In this document: positions 10,192 to 20,500 of the stretch, in pieces
How positions within the stretch are numbered: position 1 is the stretch's first letter
Layout of the letters: each line of letters opens with the position of its first letter
Assembly (NCBI GenBank): GCA_023212695.1
Contig: JALCCG010000033.1
Coordinates: forward strand, 51,941-115,940
DNA from: Sporisorium sorghi
Lineage: Eukaryota; Basidiomycota; Ustilaginomycetes; Ustilaginales; Ustilaginaceae
Reading direction: 5' to 3'
Length of the DNA: 64,000 nucleotides
The notes under the pieces: model-generated
Told to the model about the DNA's origin: nothing
Databases searched by the model: none
What the model saw: the letters and a program-made list of their open reading frames with translations, nothing else
Made by a program: the position numbers and the translations under genes

Positions 10192-11028
10192 TTACTCGTC
10201 GTCGAGCTCTGGATAGTGACGAAAGACGCCATTCGAGTAAGGCAGCCTCCTGTCGCTCTGCAGATACCCCTTCAACTCGTCCCTGATCTGTTCGTGAAGC
10301 TGGAAGACGTGTGTGTACTTGCCGCCCTCCTTCAACCTCGCCATGCACTTGGGAAACGCGAACAGCAGTCCATCGACCACATGAAACACGGTCAGATCCG
10401 CCACAGTCGTCTTACCACCCCACATCCTCGCTGCGGCCTGCCTCTTCCGATCCACCCCAGCACCGTCCTCGCGCAGAGCGACCTCGAACAGCTGCAGGAA
10501 CTTGGGCAGGCGATTGACCCGAAAATCAGCCGCACGTTTCTTGGCTTCCTCGCGCTGATCTTCGTAGTACGACGAGACCGAGATGGGGTGGTGCGTGTCG
10601 TGCGCCTCGTTGTTGAGGTCGAGCGCGGTGGCGCAGAGCTGCTGGATCTGAGCTACTGCTGCATCGCGCTCCAGACCGTCGAGTGCTTCTGCGTCGCCGA
10701 GCAGGCCCAGACGGGGGGCGAGCAAGCCGAGGATCGCGGGTGTCTGGCTGATGTAGTACGTTGTGTTAGCGTTTGCCTTGACGTCGGCCGCAGTATCCGT
10801 TTTGGCTTTCTTCGAGGTGGTGACGGTTCGAACACCGAGTACGGGCACGGCAAAGTGCGGAGCAGCGATCCCTGCAGCGTCCTTGGTTGAGAGCAGCTTG
10901 GACAGTGCGCCGACGTCGTTCTGCTCTTTATACTCGACACCAGAGGCCTCGAAGCAGAGGCGGACGAACTCGCCTCGGCCCGGGATCTCGGGCCAGTAGT
11001 AGAGCGTGTATTCCAGCTGTTCCGACAT
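10192..11028 (-). CDS. Glutathione S-transferase, sigma/alpha-like
   Basis: This is a 278-aa protein. The N-terminal thioredoxin-like domain opens LEYTLYYWPEIPGRGEFVRL, with the catalytic-type tyrosine and the xxGRGEFVRL helix of sigma, alpha and pi class GSTs. VPVL is the cis-proline segment, and YYISQTPAI is the glutathione-gamma-glutamyl contact segment (normally 'QS.AI'). About 25 residues rich in K, T and A are inserted between these two segments, which explains the length above the usual 200-220 aa. The C-terminal helical domain includes GKTTVADLTVFHVVDGLLF, matching the conserved 'T.AD...' N-capping box. A cytosolic role in glutathione conjugation or isomerisation is likely; the substrate cannot be told. 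It is divergent from HUL5 across 389 bp. Confidence 0.82.
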   Translation of the reverse strand: MSEQLEYTLYYWPEIPGRGEFVRLCFEASGVEYKEQNDVGALSKLLSTKDAAGIAAPHFAVPVLGVRTVTTSKKAKTDTAADVKANANTTYYISQTPAILGLLAPRLGLLGDAEALDGLERDAAVAQIQQLCATALDLNNEAHDTHHPISVSSYYEDQREEAKKRAADFRVNRLPKFLQLFEVALREDGAGVDRKRQAAARMWGGKTTVADLTVFHVVDGLLFAFPKCMARLKEGGKYTHVFQLHEQIRDELKGYLQSDRRLPYSNGVFRHYPELDDE

Positions 11029-11417
11029 TGCTGTGTATCAGAGACCGGTTTGAAGTCGTAGTCGTTGAAGTAAGAATGGAGCAGCAACCTGCTAACCCTA
11101 AGTCACGCTCCTTAGCTCTAACAAAATGAAGCCGAAAAAAAAAGGCGCAGAGTGGAGGTTTTTCATCGGCTTTAAAAAAAATGCAGCTCTGTTTCCGCTT
11201 TGTCACCCTCGGACGCCTGTTGTGCGCAGGACGCGTAAGAGCGGCGCACAGGTCAAGTTTCATATGTGAGTGCGCAGAGAGAGAGAGAGAGTCTCAAACT
11301 TGATCTCGCGCTGCGCAACTCTTCCTTCTCGTTCGACTGAGCTTCTTCATTCTTCCTTCTTTGATTTTCAGCTAAGCACCACCACCACTATCCTTACTTG
11401 GAGAAAGTTGATTCGCG
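11029..11417. promoter_or_regulatory. Divergent promoter region GST / HUL5
   Basis: This 389 bp spacer between two start codons has A runs near 11135 and 11175, a GA run at about 11276-11291 and a CT-rich stretch just before the HUL5 start. No gene is seen. Confidence 0.4.
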
Positions 11418-14400
11418 ATGAGCTTCCACTTTACAGGCGCAGGTCGCACAAGGGCGCCTGTCACCCTGGGTGGAACATCAACACTCTCAGCAGACCCTGC
11501 ACGCAGCGCAAGGGAGCAGCGTCTCGAACGAGAACAGCAGCGACGCAAACGGCTCGCCTCGATCCAAATCCAATCACAAGCACGTCGCATCCTCGAATCG
11601 CGCCAAGTCAGGCTTCGCTGGCAGCAGCAGTCTCGACAGCTTCTGGAGCACCTCGAAGCTAAGCTGCAGGCGGGCGGCTCTTCCGAAAGCTTATCGGATC
11701 TCGTCCTCGGCACTAGAGCGTTGCTGGTCAGCCTCGGACCGGAGTCGAGAGCTCTTGATGACTCGGATGCTCAGCTGTTCCTGCGCTGGATCAGGCTTGT
11801 CTCGCGGCCGATCGATAACAAACAACTCGTTTTTATTCCCTTTACGCAATCTAACCAGAACGGCATTGTCGACAGCTGGTCGTCTTTGCTGCGCTTGGCA
11901 TGCAAACATTCTCTTCGCTTCCTCGCAAAAGCAGCTGCCTCGAGAGCGCAGAATGCTACCGCAACAACCGCGTCGCCCACCCTGGATTTGGAAATCCTCG
12001 ACTTCCTCGGCCTCATCACTGGCGTAGACGCAAAATCACCCGCCAACTCGATTTCAACTGGAAAGCACGACCAGACGCTGGCATCTTCGCTCTTGTCCCT
12101 CCTTTTGGAACTTGGATTGCACCGAACGCTTCGCTCCCACATTCTCTCCTTCACGGTGCAGCAAAAGGCGACAGCCACCAGCCTGTCGCCGGCCGTGTCG
12201 CTGGCACTGGCGCCAATCTCCACCTTCAAGGCCAAAGCCCCTTCCCTCCCCTCCGCAAAGCCCGGCAAAGCTGCCCAAGGTGCTTCACTCAAAGATGCAA
12301 TCGCAGTCGACGACGAGCCCAACAAAGATGACAGCTCGGTCATTCATCGCAAAGCCGTCCATTCATTCGCCGTTCATTTCATGACTATTCCCGCTCTGCG
12401 CAAACGGCTGCCTTTGACTCTGGTCACCGAGCTGGCCAAGCACCTGCCTTTCGGCGATCTCATCGAATGGATCTCCTCTTTCATCCCAAACCACATCAGG
12501 ACCGCGCATCCGCAAGTCGAACTGACCGTCTACGCAACAGGCTACGCAAGCCAAGCAGCGCAGGCGCTCTCGCAGCCGTACCTCCTCTCCAACTTGCTAG
12601 CTTTCGGTTCGCAACGCGTCCCGTTCTTCAACGACGGCGCCAGCCTCGCCAAGTACCTCCACGCCCTCACCAATGCCCAGAACTGGCTCCCCCGCTCCGC
12701 CTTTGAGCCTCCCTCCGGCTGGCCCATCCAGAAATCCAACGGCACAGCTCGCAATTCGGATGCCGCCGAAACCTACCAACGGCTGCGCATCCTCGTTTCC
12801 GACAACCACTTTGCAACCATCCTCGCCATCTCGAACCGCTTCCCCACGTCCACCCGTGCATCGCTGTTCGCTTTCATCTGCTCCACCGTCTCCACATGGC
12901 CCCTTGACATGCGAGATCACGTTCTCAACCGTCTCTTGTATTCCGGAGCAGAGTCGCAAGCCGCGCAGAACCCCAAGCAGCCACGCCCTCTCGGTCCCAC
13001 GGGCACCGGTCTCATTCGCGATTTTTGGCGCGGCTACGTGCGTGGCAGCCCGCTCGCTCGCAGCCTCGCATCCGCTCACGACAACACGCGCGCACGCGAG
13101 ATCCTCTCGTCGCTTTCCGACCCCAAAACCAGCCAAGAATGGCCTGCGCTCATTCTCGTGCTCGATATGTTCTCCAAGGTGCTCCTCACCCTCGGCGACG
13201 ACGAGTTCCTGCCGAGCGACGATGACGGCTTTGGTGTCAACGGCGGCGGTGGCGGCGGCGGCGGCGATGCTCGCTCAACCGCACGCTGGCTCTCTCGCGA
13301 CGAGATCATCAGCGTCAGCGGTCTCTTGCGCAACGTCGCCTTCGCCATGTACTGGTACGAGGGCAAAACGCCACTCGTCAACCTCGACGGCGGCGAGAGC
13401 GACGATCCCAGGGCACGCGCACGTACGCCGCGTGTGCCTGGTATGCGAATGACGCTCTTGGCGCTGCGTACGTTGGTGACCACGCTGCTCAAACAGCTGC
13501 ACGCGCGTGACTCGAGGCACAGGTTTGCACCTGTCGACCACTGGCTCATGGTGAGCCATCTCGATCTCAATGATTTCATTCGCACCGTCGTGCTCGAGGA
13601 GGAGCAGCTTAGCAGCGAGCAGCAGCAGCAGTCGCAGGGCGAATCACATGGCTATGGCGCCTCTTCCGGAAACGCAGTTGCAGGTGCTTCTCAACCGACC
13701 ACAGCTTCTGCAGTGTCCGAAGCAGACGACGACGACGACGACGACGACGACGACATGGACACATCGGACGACGAAGAAGACACCAGGTTGTCGCGCCAGC
13801 CTCTTGCACGTCTGCAGCAATTGCGCGCCCAGGGAGGTGCTCGCAGCCGTCACCTTTCTGCACTTAACTTGGCCTTCCTCTCGCCGCGTCTTGGCATTCT
13901 GAACAACGTGCCATTCATGATCCCCTTCGACGTACGCGTGCAGATCTTCCGCCAGTTCGTCCACATCGACGCGGTCGAGAACGGCATCTACACGGGCCGC
14001 TACCAGCGCCGCCGAGCTGTGCAGATCCGACGAGGACACGTTGCCCAGGACGGCTTTGTGAATTTGGCGCCGCTGGGCTCAAAGCTCAAGAAGCCGCTCG
14101 AGATTGTTTTCATTGACGAATTTGGCCGACCCGAGGCTGGTATCGATGGCGGTGGTCTGTTCAAGGAGTTCCTCACGTCGTTGGTGCGCGAGGCGTTTGA
14201 CACGAACCGCGGCCTGTGGAAGGCGACCGATGCACAGGAGCTGTATCCGAACCCGCATACGTACGCCACCTCGGGCGAGCAGTTGGAGTGGTACGAGTTC
14301 TTGGGCCGAGTCATTGGCAAGGCTCTGTACGAAGGCATTTTGGTGGATGTCAAATTCGCAGGCTTCTTCCTGTCCAAGATGCTGGGCAAGCAGTCGTTCC

Positions 14401-15092
14401 TCGACGACCTCGGCTCGATCGACACGTTGGACAAGGAGCTCTACAAGGGCCTCATCTCACTCAAGAACTACGAGGGCAATGTCGAAGACCTCTCGCTCAA
14501 TTTCACCGTCACCGACGAAGAGTTCGGCGTCAGCATGACGCGTGAGCTCGTCCCGGGCGGCGCCAATATTCCCGTCACCAACGTCAACCGCATGGAGTAC
14601 ATCTACCGCATCTCGCACTACCGCCTCTCGACGCAGATTCAGCACCAGTGCAATGCCTTCTTCAACGGGTTGGCGGACATGATCAACCCGCGCTGGCTGC
14701 GCAATTTCAACCGGGAAGAGCTGTCGGTGCTCATCTCGGGCACGGACGATCCGGTGGACTTGGAGGATCTGCGTAAACACACCGTGCTTGGCGGGTACCA
14801 CGAGCAGGACGTGACCGTGCAGCACTTTTGGAAGGTGTTGGAGGGCTTCGATCAGCCGATGCGCAAGGCGTTTCTCAAGTTTGTTACGAGCTCGCCCAAC
14901 CCGCCATTGCTGGGTTTTAGTCAACTGAATCCGCTGTTTGCGATCAGGAAGGCTGGGGAGGATAAGAGTCGGCTGCCGACCGCGAGCACGTGCGTCAATT
15001 TGCTCAAGCTGCCGGACTATGCGGATGAGCAGACGTGTAGGGAGAAGCTTAAGTATGCGATTCAGGCCGAGGCTGGGTTCCATCTGTCGTAA
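11418..15092 (+). CDS. HUL5: HECT E3 ubiquitin ligase, Hul5/UBE3C family
   Basis: This is a 1224-aa HECT ligase. The N-terminus FTGAGRTRAPVTLGGTS and the IQ-like basic helix at about 40-75 (RKRLASIQIQSQARRI) match the Hul5/UBE3C/UBE3B group. The middle is helical with a glycine run near 620 and an aspartate run near 770 encoded by a GAC repeat. The HECT domain covers about 880-1224: FIDEFGRPEAGIDGGGLFKEF, then LYEGILVDVKFAGFFLSKML, and the catalytic cysteine C1192 in LPTASTCVNLLKLP, followed by the conserved ending AEAGFHLS with a penultimate aromatic-type tail. Hul5 extends ubiquitin chains at the proteasome and clears misfolded proteins, so action in nucleus and cytosol is expected. MidA-like methyltransferase follows in tandem. 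Confidence 0.92.
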   Translation: MSFHFTGAGRTRAPVTLGGTSTLSADPARSAREQRLEREQQRRKRLASIQIQSQARRILESRQVRLRWQQQSRQLLEHLEAKLQAGGSSESLSDLVLGTRALLVSLGPESRALDDSDAQLFLRWIRLVSRPIDNKQLVFIPFTQSNQNGIVDSWSSLLRLACKHSLRFLAKAAASRAQNATATTASPTLDLEILDFLGLITGVDAKSPANSISTGKHDQTLASSLLSLLLELGLHRTLRSHILSFTVQQKATATSLSPAVSLALAPISTFKAKAPSLPSAKPGKAAQGASLKDAIAVDDEPNKDDSSVIHRKAVHSFAVHFMTIPALRKRLPLTLVTELAKHLPFGDLIEWISSFIPNHIRTAHPQVELTVYATGYASQAAQALSQPYLLSNLLAFGSQRVPFFNDGASLAKYLHALTNAQNWLPRSAFEPPSGWPIQKSNGTARNSDAAETYQRLRILVSDNHFATILAISNRFPTSTRASLFAFICSTVSTWPLDMRDHVLNRLLYSGAESQAAQNPKQPRPLGPTGTGLIRDFWRGYVRGSPLARSLASAHDNTRAREILSSLSDPKTSQEWPALILVLDMFSKVLLTLGDDEFLPSDDDGFGVNGGGGGGGGDARSTARWLSRDEIISVSGLLRNVAFAMYWYEGKTPLVNLDGGESDDPRARARTPRVPGMRMTLLALRTLVTTLLKQLHARDSRHRFAPVDHWLMVSHLDLNDFIRTVVLEEEQLSSEQQQQSQGESHGYGASSGNAVAGASQPTTASAVSEADDDDDDDDDDMDTSDDEEDTRLSRQPLARLQQLRAQGGARSRHLSALNLAFLSPRLGILNNVPFMIPFDVRVQIFRQFVHIDAVENGIYTGRYQRRRAVQIRRGHVAQDGFVNLAPLGSKLKKPLEIVFIDEFGRPEAGIDGGGLFKEFLTSLVREAFDTNRGLWKATDAQELYPNPHTYATSGEQLEWYEFLGRVIGKALYEGILVDVKFAGFFLSKMLGKQSFLDDLGSIDTLDKELYKGLISLKNYEGNVEDLSLNFTVTDEEFGVSMTRELVPGGANIPVTNVNRMEYIYRISHYRLSTQIQHQCNAFFNGLADMINPRWLRNFNREELSVLISGTDDPVDLEDLRKHTVLGGYHEQDVTVQHFWKVLEGFDQPMRKAFLKFVTSSPNPPLLGFSQLNPLFAIRKAGEDKSRLPTASTCVNLLKLPDYADEQTCREKLKYAIQAEAGFHLS

Positions 15093-15450
15093 GGGGGAGC
15101 GGAGACGGTCGGCGTGCAGTCACTCTTTTTGCAAGTATCAAAGTTATCATGTCATAACACCCACAAGTCGTTGCATTCACAGTCTTGGTGTGAGTGTGCA
15201 CAGAGTCGATCTTCTTGACTGCGTCAGAGTGAGCGGGAGGTCGTGTGAGAGTGGCTGGCGTGCCCTTCGAAGAGACCCTTCCGAAGCGCGCAAAGTGGGA
15301 AAAATCCTCGGCTTTCGGGCTTACGTTTACCATTTTTTTTTCCCTTTGATTCACTCCTCGCAACGCTCGAGCCTCGACACATCTTCCAACGTTCCAACTT
15401 GCACTTTGCTCTTACCACGCAGCTTGCCGACGAACACGACGACTCCTATC
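15093..15450. other. Tandem intergenic region HUL5 to MidA-like gene
   Basis: This 358 bp stretch holds the HUL5 3' flank and the promoter and leader of the next gene. It contains a T8 run near 15332 and a pyrimidine-rich leader. The open frame runs in from upstream, but the ATG at 15451 is the first that gives a presequence-like N-terminus. Confidence 0.4.
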
Positions 15451-17346
15451 ATGGCCGTAGCGAGCAGCTCTCGGCGGCTGGCCGCACAGCAATCGCGCTC
15501 TGCACTACGAACCACCTCCTCAAGCTCCGTTCCGCCTCGAGCCATCCCCACACCCTCCCTCTCGAACATCCGCACACCATCACCTCTAACAGCGATCGGC
15601 GCCACACGAACCACCACCACCTCCTCCCCCACCTCCAAGAAAGACTCATGGTCACGTCACCGGGCACAGTACAACTACGACCCGTTCACACTCCATCCTG
15701 AACCAAAACACTACACCTACCCCCTCGTAACCGCCTCGGAGCTTGCTGATCCGTCATGCAGCAAAGTGGGTTCGCGCGGACCCGGCGGGCGGCCGCGGGA
15801 GGTGCGTATGCTAGCGCGGGATTTCATACATGACAGTCTGTACAATCCGGAGTATGGGTATTTTAGCAAGCAGGCTGTGCTGCTTCCCGACCCTGCACCT
15901 GCCGGTGCACCTGCCGGTGGGGCGAAGGAGGGGTTGAGGGAGGTAGCGGGCGAGCTGTACGCCGAGGAGATGGGTCTACTGCGACCTGCCGATCTAGGGT
16001 TCGATTTCAACGCGATCAAAAACGAAAGCGAGTTCATGCGCCGCGTCGAGGAGCGGTACGAAATGTTCGAGCACCAGATCGCCCTCCTCGTGCACGACAA
16101 GGCGGCGCTCCAATCCGAATCCAGCCTCCAGCGCGAACGTTCCGAGCGCCTCGCCAAGCGCTCAGCAGCGGAGTACAGCGCAGCGGGGCTCGAAGCGGCC
16201 CAACAGCGCGGGCGGGCACTCCGCGAAGGCGTGCAGGAAACCGACGTGCAATCCATGGCCGCCAAGCAGGTCTGGCACACCCCGACGCAAATCTTCCAGC
16301 CCTTTTACGCCCATGCCCTTGCGCGGTACCTCGTGGCGGAGTACAAGCTGCACCACTACCCGTACGACGACCTGGTGGTGTACGAGCTCGGCGCGGGCTC
16401 GGGCACGCTCGCCTTGGGTATCCTCGACTACTTGCGCGAGAACGAGCCCGAAATATACACGCGGACGCGCTACCGCATCGTGGAGATCAGTGCGCGGCTC
16501 GCAGCAGAGCAGAAGCGCAAGCTTGCCACGCATGTGGAAAGCGGAAAGGTGGAGGTGGTGAACGAGGATTTCCTGTGCTGGAGTAAAGGAGTGGTGCAAG
16601 AGCCGTGTTTCGTGATCGCTCTGGAGGTGTGGGACAATCTCGCGCACGACGTTGTCCGCTGGTCGACCCAGAACGGACGACCCTACGAAGCCGTGGTGAG
16701 CATCGACGACACGGGCGACATGCACGAGCTGTGGCAGCCGCTCACCGACCCACTCGTCTCCGAGTACCTCCGCATAATCGGCCCTGCTCTCTCGCCTTCC
16801 GCGACCCCCTTACTGCGCTACCTACCAGCGGGACTCAGGCAAGCACTGGCGAAACACGCGCCGTTCTTCCCCAACCTCACACCACCCCTCTTCGTCCCCA
16901 CCAACGCTCTGCGTTTAGTGCAAAAACTCCGCACGCACTTCCCACAACACCGCCTCGTCATGTCCGACTTCGACAGCCTCCCGGACGCCCTGCACGGCAC
17001 AAACGCCCCCGTCGTCCAAACCCGCTACCGCGGCACCATGATCCCCGTCTCAACCTACCTCGTGCTCCAGGGCTACTTCGATATCTTCTTCCCGACGAAT
17101 TTCGAGCATCTGCGCAAGATGTACAGAGCCGTACTCTCGAGTGCGGGGAGGGGCACGGCGGACGACTTCTTCTCGTCCCACTTCCCGCGCGCGCGTGCAC
17201 CGGGGACAGCGAGCGAAAGGAACGTCAAGGTGTACAGCCACGCCGAGTTCTTGCAGCGCTACGCGCAGATTGAGAAGCTGCAGTTAAAGGATGGCACGAA
17301 TCCGCTGCTCACGTGGTATGCTAATGCGAGCTGGTTTTTGTCCTAG
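15451..17346 (+). CDS. MidA/DUF185 SAM-dependent methyltransferase, mitochondrial (NDUFAF7-related)
   Basis: This is a 631-aa protein. Residues 1-35 are rich in Arg, Ser and Ala without acids (MAVASSSRRLAAQQSRSALR), a good mitochondrial targeting presequence. The MidA core starts at about 120 (FIHDSLYNPEYGYFSKQAV) and resumes after a long insert at WHTPTQIFQPFYAHALARYL. The SAM motif is YELGAGSGTLALGILDYL, and EVWDNLAHD corresponds to the 'NE..D' loop. Human NDUFAF7 dimethylates an arginine of complex I subunit NDUFS2. The roughly 150-residue helical insert and the LYNPEYGYFSKQAV signature place this in the fungal branch that includes yeast YKL162C, whose target is unknown, so complex I assembly is an inference only. 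It converges on the HD-domain gene at 220 bp. Confidence 0.8.
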   Translation: MAVASSSRRLAAQQSRSALRTTSSSSVPPRAIPTPSLSNIRTPSPLTAIGATRTTTTSSPTSKKDSWSRHRAQYNYDPFTLHPEPKHYTYPLVTASELADPSCSKVGSRGPGGRPREVRMLARDFIHDSLYNPEYGYFSKQAVLLPDPAPAGAPAGGAKEGLREVAGELYAEEMGLLRPADLGFDFNAIKNESEFMRRVEERYEMFEHQIALLVHDKAALQSESSLQRERSERLAKRSAAEYSAAGLEAAQQRGRALREGVQETDVQSMAAKQVWHTPTQIFQPFYAHALARYLVAEYKLHHYPYDDLVVYELGAGSGTLALGILDYLRENEPEIYTRTRYRIVEISARLAAEQKRKLATHVESGKVEVVNEDFLCWSKGVVQEPCFVIALEVWDNLAHDVVRWSTQNGRPYEAVVSIDDTGDMHELWQPLTDPLVSEYLRIIGPALSPSATPLLRYLPAGLRQALAKHAPFFPNLTPPLFVPTNALRLVQKLRTHFPQHRLVMSDFDSLPDALHGTNAPVVQTRYRGTMIPVSTYLVLQGYFDIFFPTNFEHLRKMYRAVLSSAGRGTADDFFSSHFPRARAPGTASERNVKVYSHAEFLQRYAQIEKLQLKDGTNPLLTWYANASWFLS

Positions 17347-17566
17347 GAAGGAGGGGAGGGGTGGGGCAATGGAAGTGATGCAGAGGTTTGTGCTGTGTGT
17401 GCGCTGCGTGTGTGCGCTGTGTGATCACTTGTTCCTGCTTCAAACCCACTCTCACTGCAGCACGACTGCGTGAATCGTTGTTCAATGTTGGCTTTCATCC
17501 AGCCATTTGATTCTTCCGCTGCGGACAACAACAACAACAGACACTGTGACGATGTGGTGCGCGCCC

Positions 17567-20500
17567 CTACTCCTGCTCATACCCCCTTCCCCTCTCGCTC
17601 CACAACCCCGCCCTCTCCCTCGCCAGCTCCTGCGCCCACCGCCTGATCCTCGGATGCGCCACATGCGGAATGCTGCCCTCCCAAAACGCCTGCAGATCGT
17701 CAATCCCATACCTCCTTTCATACTCGATCGCCTGCAGCCCCAGCTCGAACCGATCCAGATCCTTGACCAGCTTGCTCTCCTTGCTCTCGCGCGCCTCGTA
17801 CTCCTCCCACAGCGCCTCGATCCTCACGCCCGCCGCACTCGACCCCAGCAGATCATGCACAAAGTACTGGATCGCCTCCTTCTCCCTCCGCATCTTTTCG
17901 TGCTTGTTCACCCCGTCCAACGGCGTCAGATCACCAACCTCCGCCTCGGCCAAATCATGCACTATTGCCAACTGCATGCACTTGCCCAAGTCCACATCGG
18001 CCTCCGCTGGACACAGCAGCGTCAGCATCGCCATGCGGTACATGTGGTCCGCGATCGACTCGGGCGCAGGCACGCGATGGTGCAGCCAACCCGTGCGCTT
18101 GTTCGTCTTGAGCTGCTCAATCACATGCATGAACTTGAGCACTTTTGTCCAGCCTTCCTCGGTCTCGTCCTCTTCGCCAGCCTCGTGCAGTCGGAAGCTG
18201 GTGTCGGCCGCCGCGTGGAACAGCTTGAGCGCGCGAGGATGCTGTGCTGGATCGCTCTCTAGAACCGTTGTAGCGGACGTGGGCGGCGGGGGAGCCACGT
18301 AGGGTGGACGCGGAGAGCGTCGACCAAAGCTGCTGGGCGTCGCTGCGCCAGAGCCGGGAAGTGACGGTCCTACGGCGGCATCTTGCATTGCGTGTCCGCC
18401 CGGCACCACCATCGACTTGCTCGAAGTGCTGACAGATGGGATGCCAAGGCCAGTCGCCGTCGGCACCGAGGGCGCAGCAACAGCCTCGGGAGTCTTGGAG
18501 CTCGATGAGACAGCACCGGCACCCGCAGCTCCTGGCATGTGGAAGCCGCGAGTGACAACACTGCCCGCCAAAGCACCCTTGTGCTCGGCAGCGGCAGTGG
18601 CATCCTTTGGCACACCACCATCGCGAGATTTGGGCGGTCCCGTGGCGTCCGAAGGAGCAGCCGATTTGCCGGCGCTGACAATGGCAGACGCATCCTCAGC
18701 ATCAGGAATCGTTGCCAGCCTGACGTCGGCGGGCTCATAGATGCTTCGCCGCAGTGCTTTGCGCAGAGAAGGCACCATCATCTTTTCCTTGTACGGCAAA
18801 GACGTCTTGGGCTCGGTCTCGAAGCCGCTCGTGTCATCCTTGAACGAGCCATAGCCCCACGTCCTCTTTCCGATCGAAAGCCCGCCAGAAACGGTGGCGG
18901 GTGCCTGCGCAGCGGCTGCAGCCCCGGCGGCGGCTGTGGCAGCAGCTCTTGCCTGCAGATGGCGGTCGAAAGCTGAGAAAGTGTTGATGGAGCTCGAATA
19001 GTCCGGGTCGATCATGGTCGCCTCGCGCAGAGGTCGAGGCCCAATACCGCTGCTGGCAGCAATGTACTGCGTAGGTGGTGCGACAGCCATGGGTGTCGAG
19101 CGAGCGTCGAGCTTGTCGTCGGTGTCCTTTGGCGACGCTTCACCTCTGCCAGCAGCACCGGCATCGTCCGAGCCCACCTTGCGCTTCCACAGATCCCATT
19201 TCTGGTTATCTTCGTCGTTGAGCTTGTACTTGTGCTTGCCAGCACGTCGGGCCTTGGCCTCCTTTGGCGACCACAAGGAGCGGTGCGAGGGAGCATTAGG
19301 CGCGAGCAGACCAGAAAGGCGCACTTCGGTGTCGGCATCTTCTTTGGACATGTTGCTGATGCGCGTTCGAGACGAAGACCTTTGACCACGAGAGCTGCCA
19401 GAGACGTGCGACTGCACGCCTTCAGGCGTATCTCCACCCTGGCGACTCGATGGCGTCGTGCTGGATGTCAGTTGTACGCTCATGCGGCGCGACGAGCTGC
19501 GGAGAGAGCCTACGACAAACGACTCCGACTCAGCCTCGAGATCCCGATTGACGGCCGAGGGCGGCGGAACCACGACGCGTCCGTCCATGCGAAGCGAGGC
19601 CGGGTCAAAGCTGGCGTCATCAGCGCGAGCTCGAGCCAGCGACGATGCGAGCGTGTGCATGGCGCTTTGACTGGCCGCGAGCGCACTGAAGGAAGCGGCA
19701 CCAAAGCCAGGTGGCACCGAATCTTCATCATCGTCCGACGATGAGCTGCGGAAGTCGTCGGAAAGAGAGCCCGAGCCTGGTCCGCGTCCGTGGTTCGGCT
19801 GAGTGACGACCTCGTCCTCGAAGCCGGGGAGCGGGCCGTCCGTCTGGCCCCTGGGTCTGCCGGAAGCTCCAGTGCGCAGTCCAGATTGAGACATCTCGAC
19901 CTTGTGTCGATCGCTCTCCTCTGGCGACAAGCGTGCTTGTTCGGCGGTGCCGTCTTCATCCACGTCGAGGTCATCCGCCTCTTCGTCGATCTCAAACACA
20001 GCATCGGCAGACTCGTCGACGAGAGGCAGCTTAGCTGCTGGAAGAGCACGACTCGAAAGCGGGCCACCATCTGCACGCTGAGCAGAGGCTTCGGCTTCAT
20101 TATCGTCGCCGTCGTCATCATCCGAGACAACCGTATGGTCGACACGATCCTCTGTCTCAGCGAAAGCGACCTTCTTTTCGGATGCCTTGCGGGACCTTGG
20201 GCTGTCTGAGCCGCCAGCACCGGATGCGGCCGTGGGGTTGGATGAGGCACCAGAGCCAGAGGAGCGGCCGCGACTGGCCTCCTCGGTGATGACGGTAGCG
20301 CTGCGAGTGGCCGGCTTCAGAGGCTCGGCAGACGAAGGCGGCGGGTCTCTCGGACGAAGAGTGACTTGTGCGGAGGGCTCGGCCACCGATTGAGGCGAGA
20401 TCAGCTTGCCGCCGACAGATGGCGTGTTCTCGTCAGCATCGCGGCCGTCGTCGACGTAGGCGATCGCAGGCCGCTTGGCGAGCAAGGAGGAAGACATGGC

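Noticed and set aside
14938..15450. N-terminal extension of the MidA-like frame overlapping the HUL5 end
   Set aside because: The frame is open by chance. It overlaps the HUL5 coding end, and the ATG at 15451 gives a proper mitochondrial presequence.
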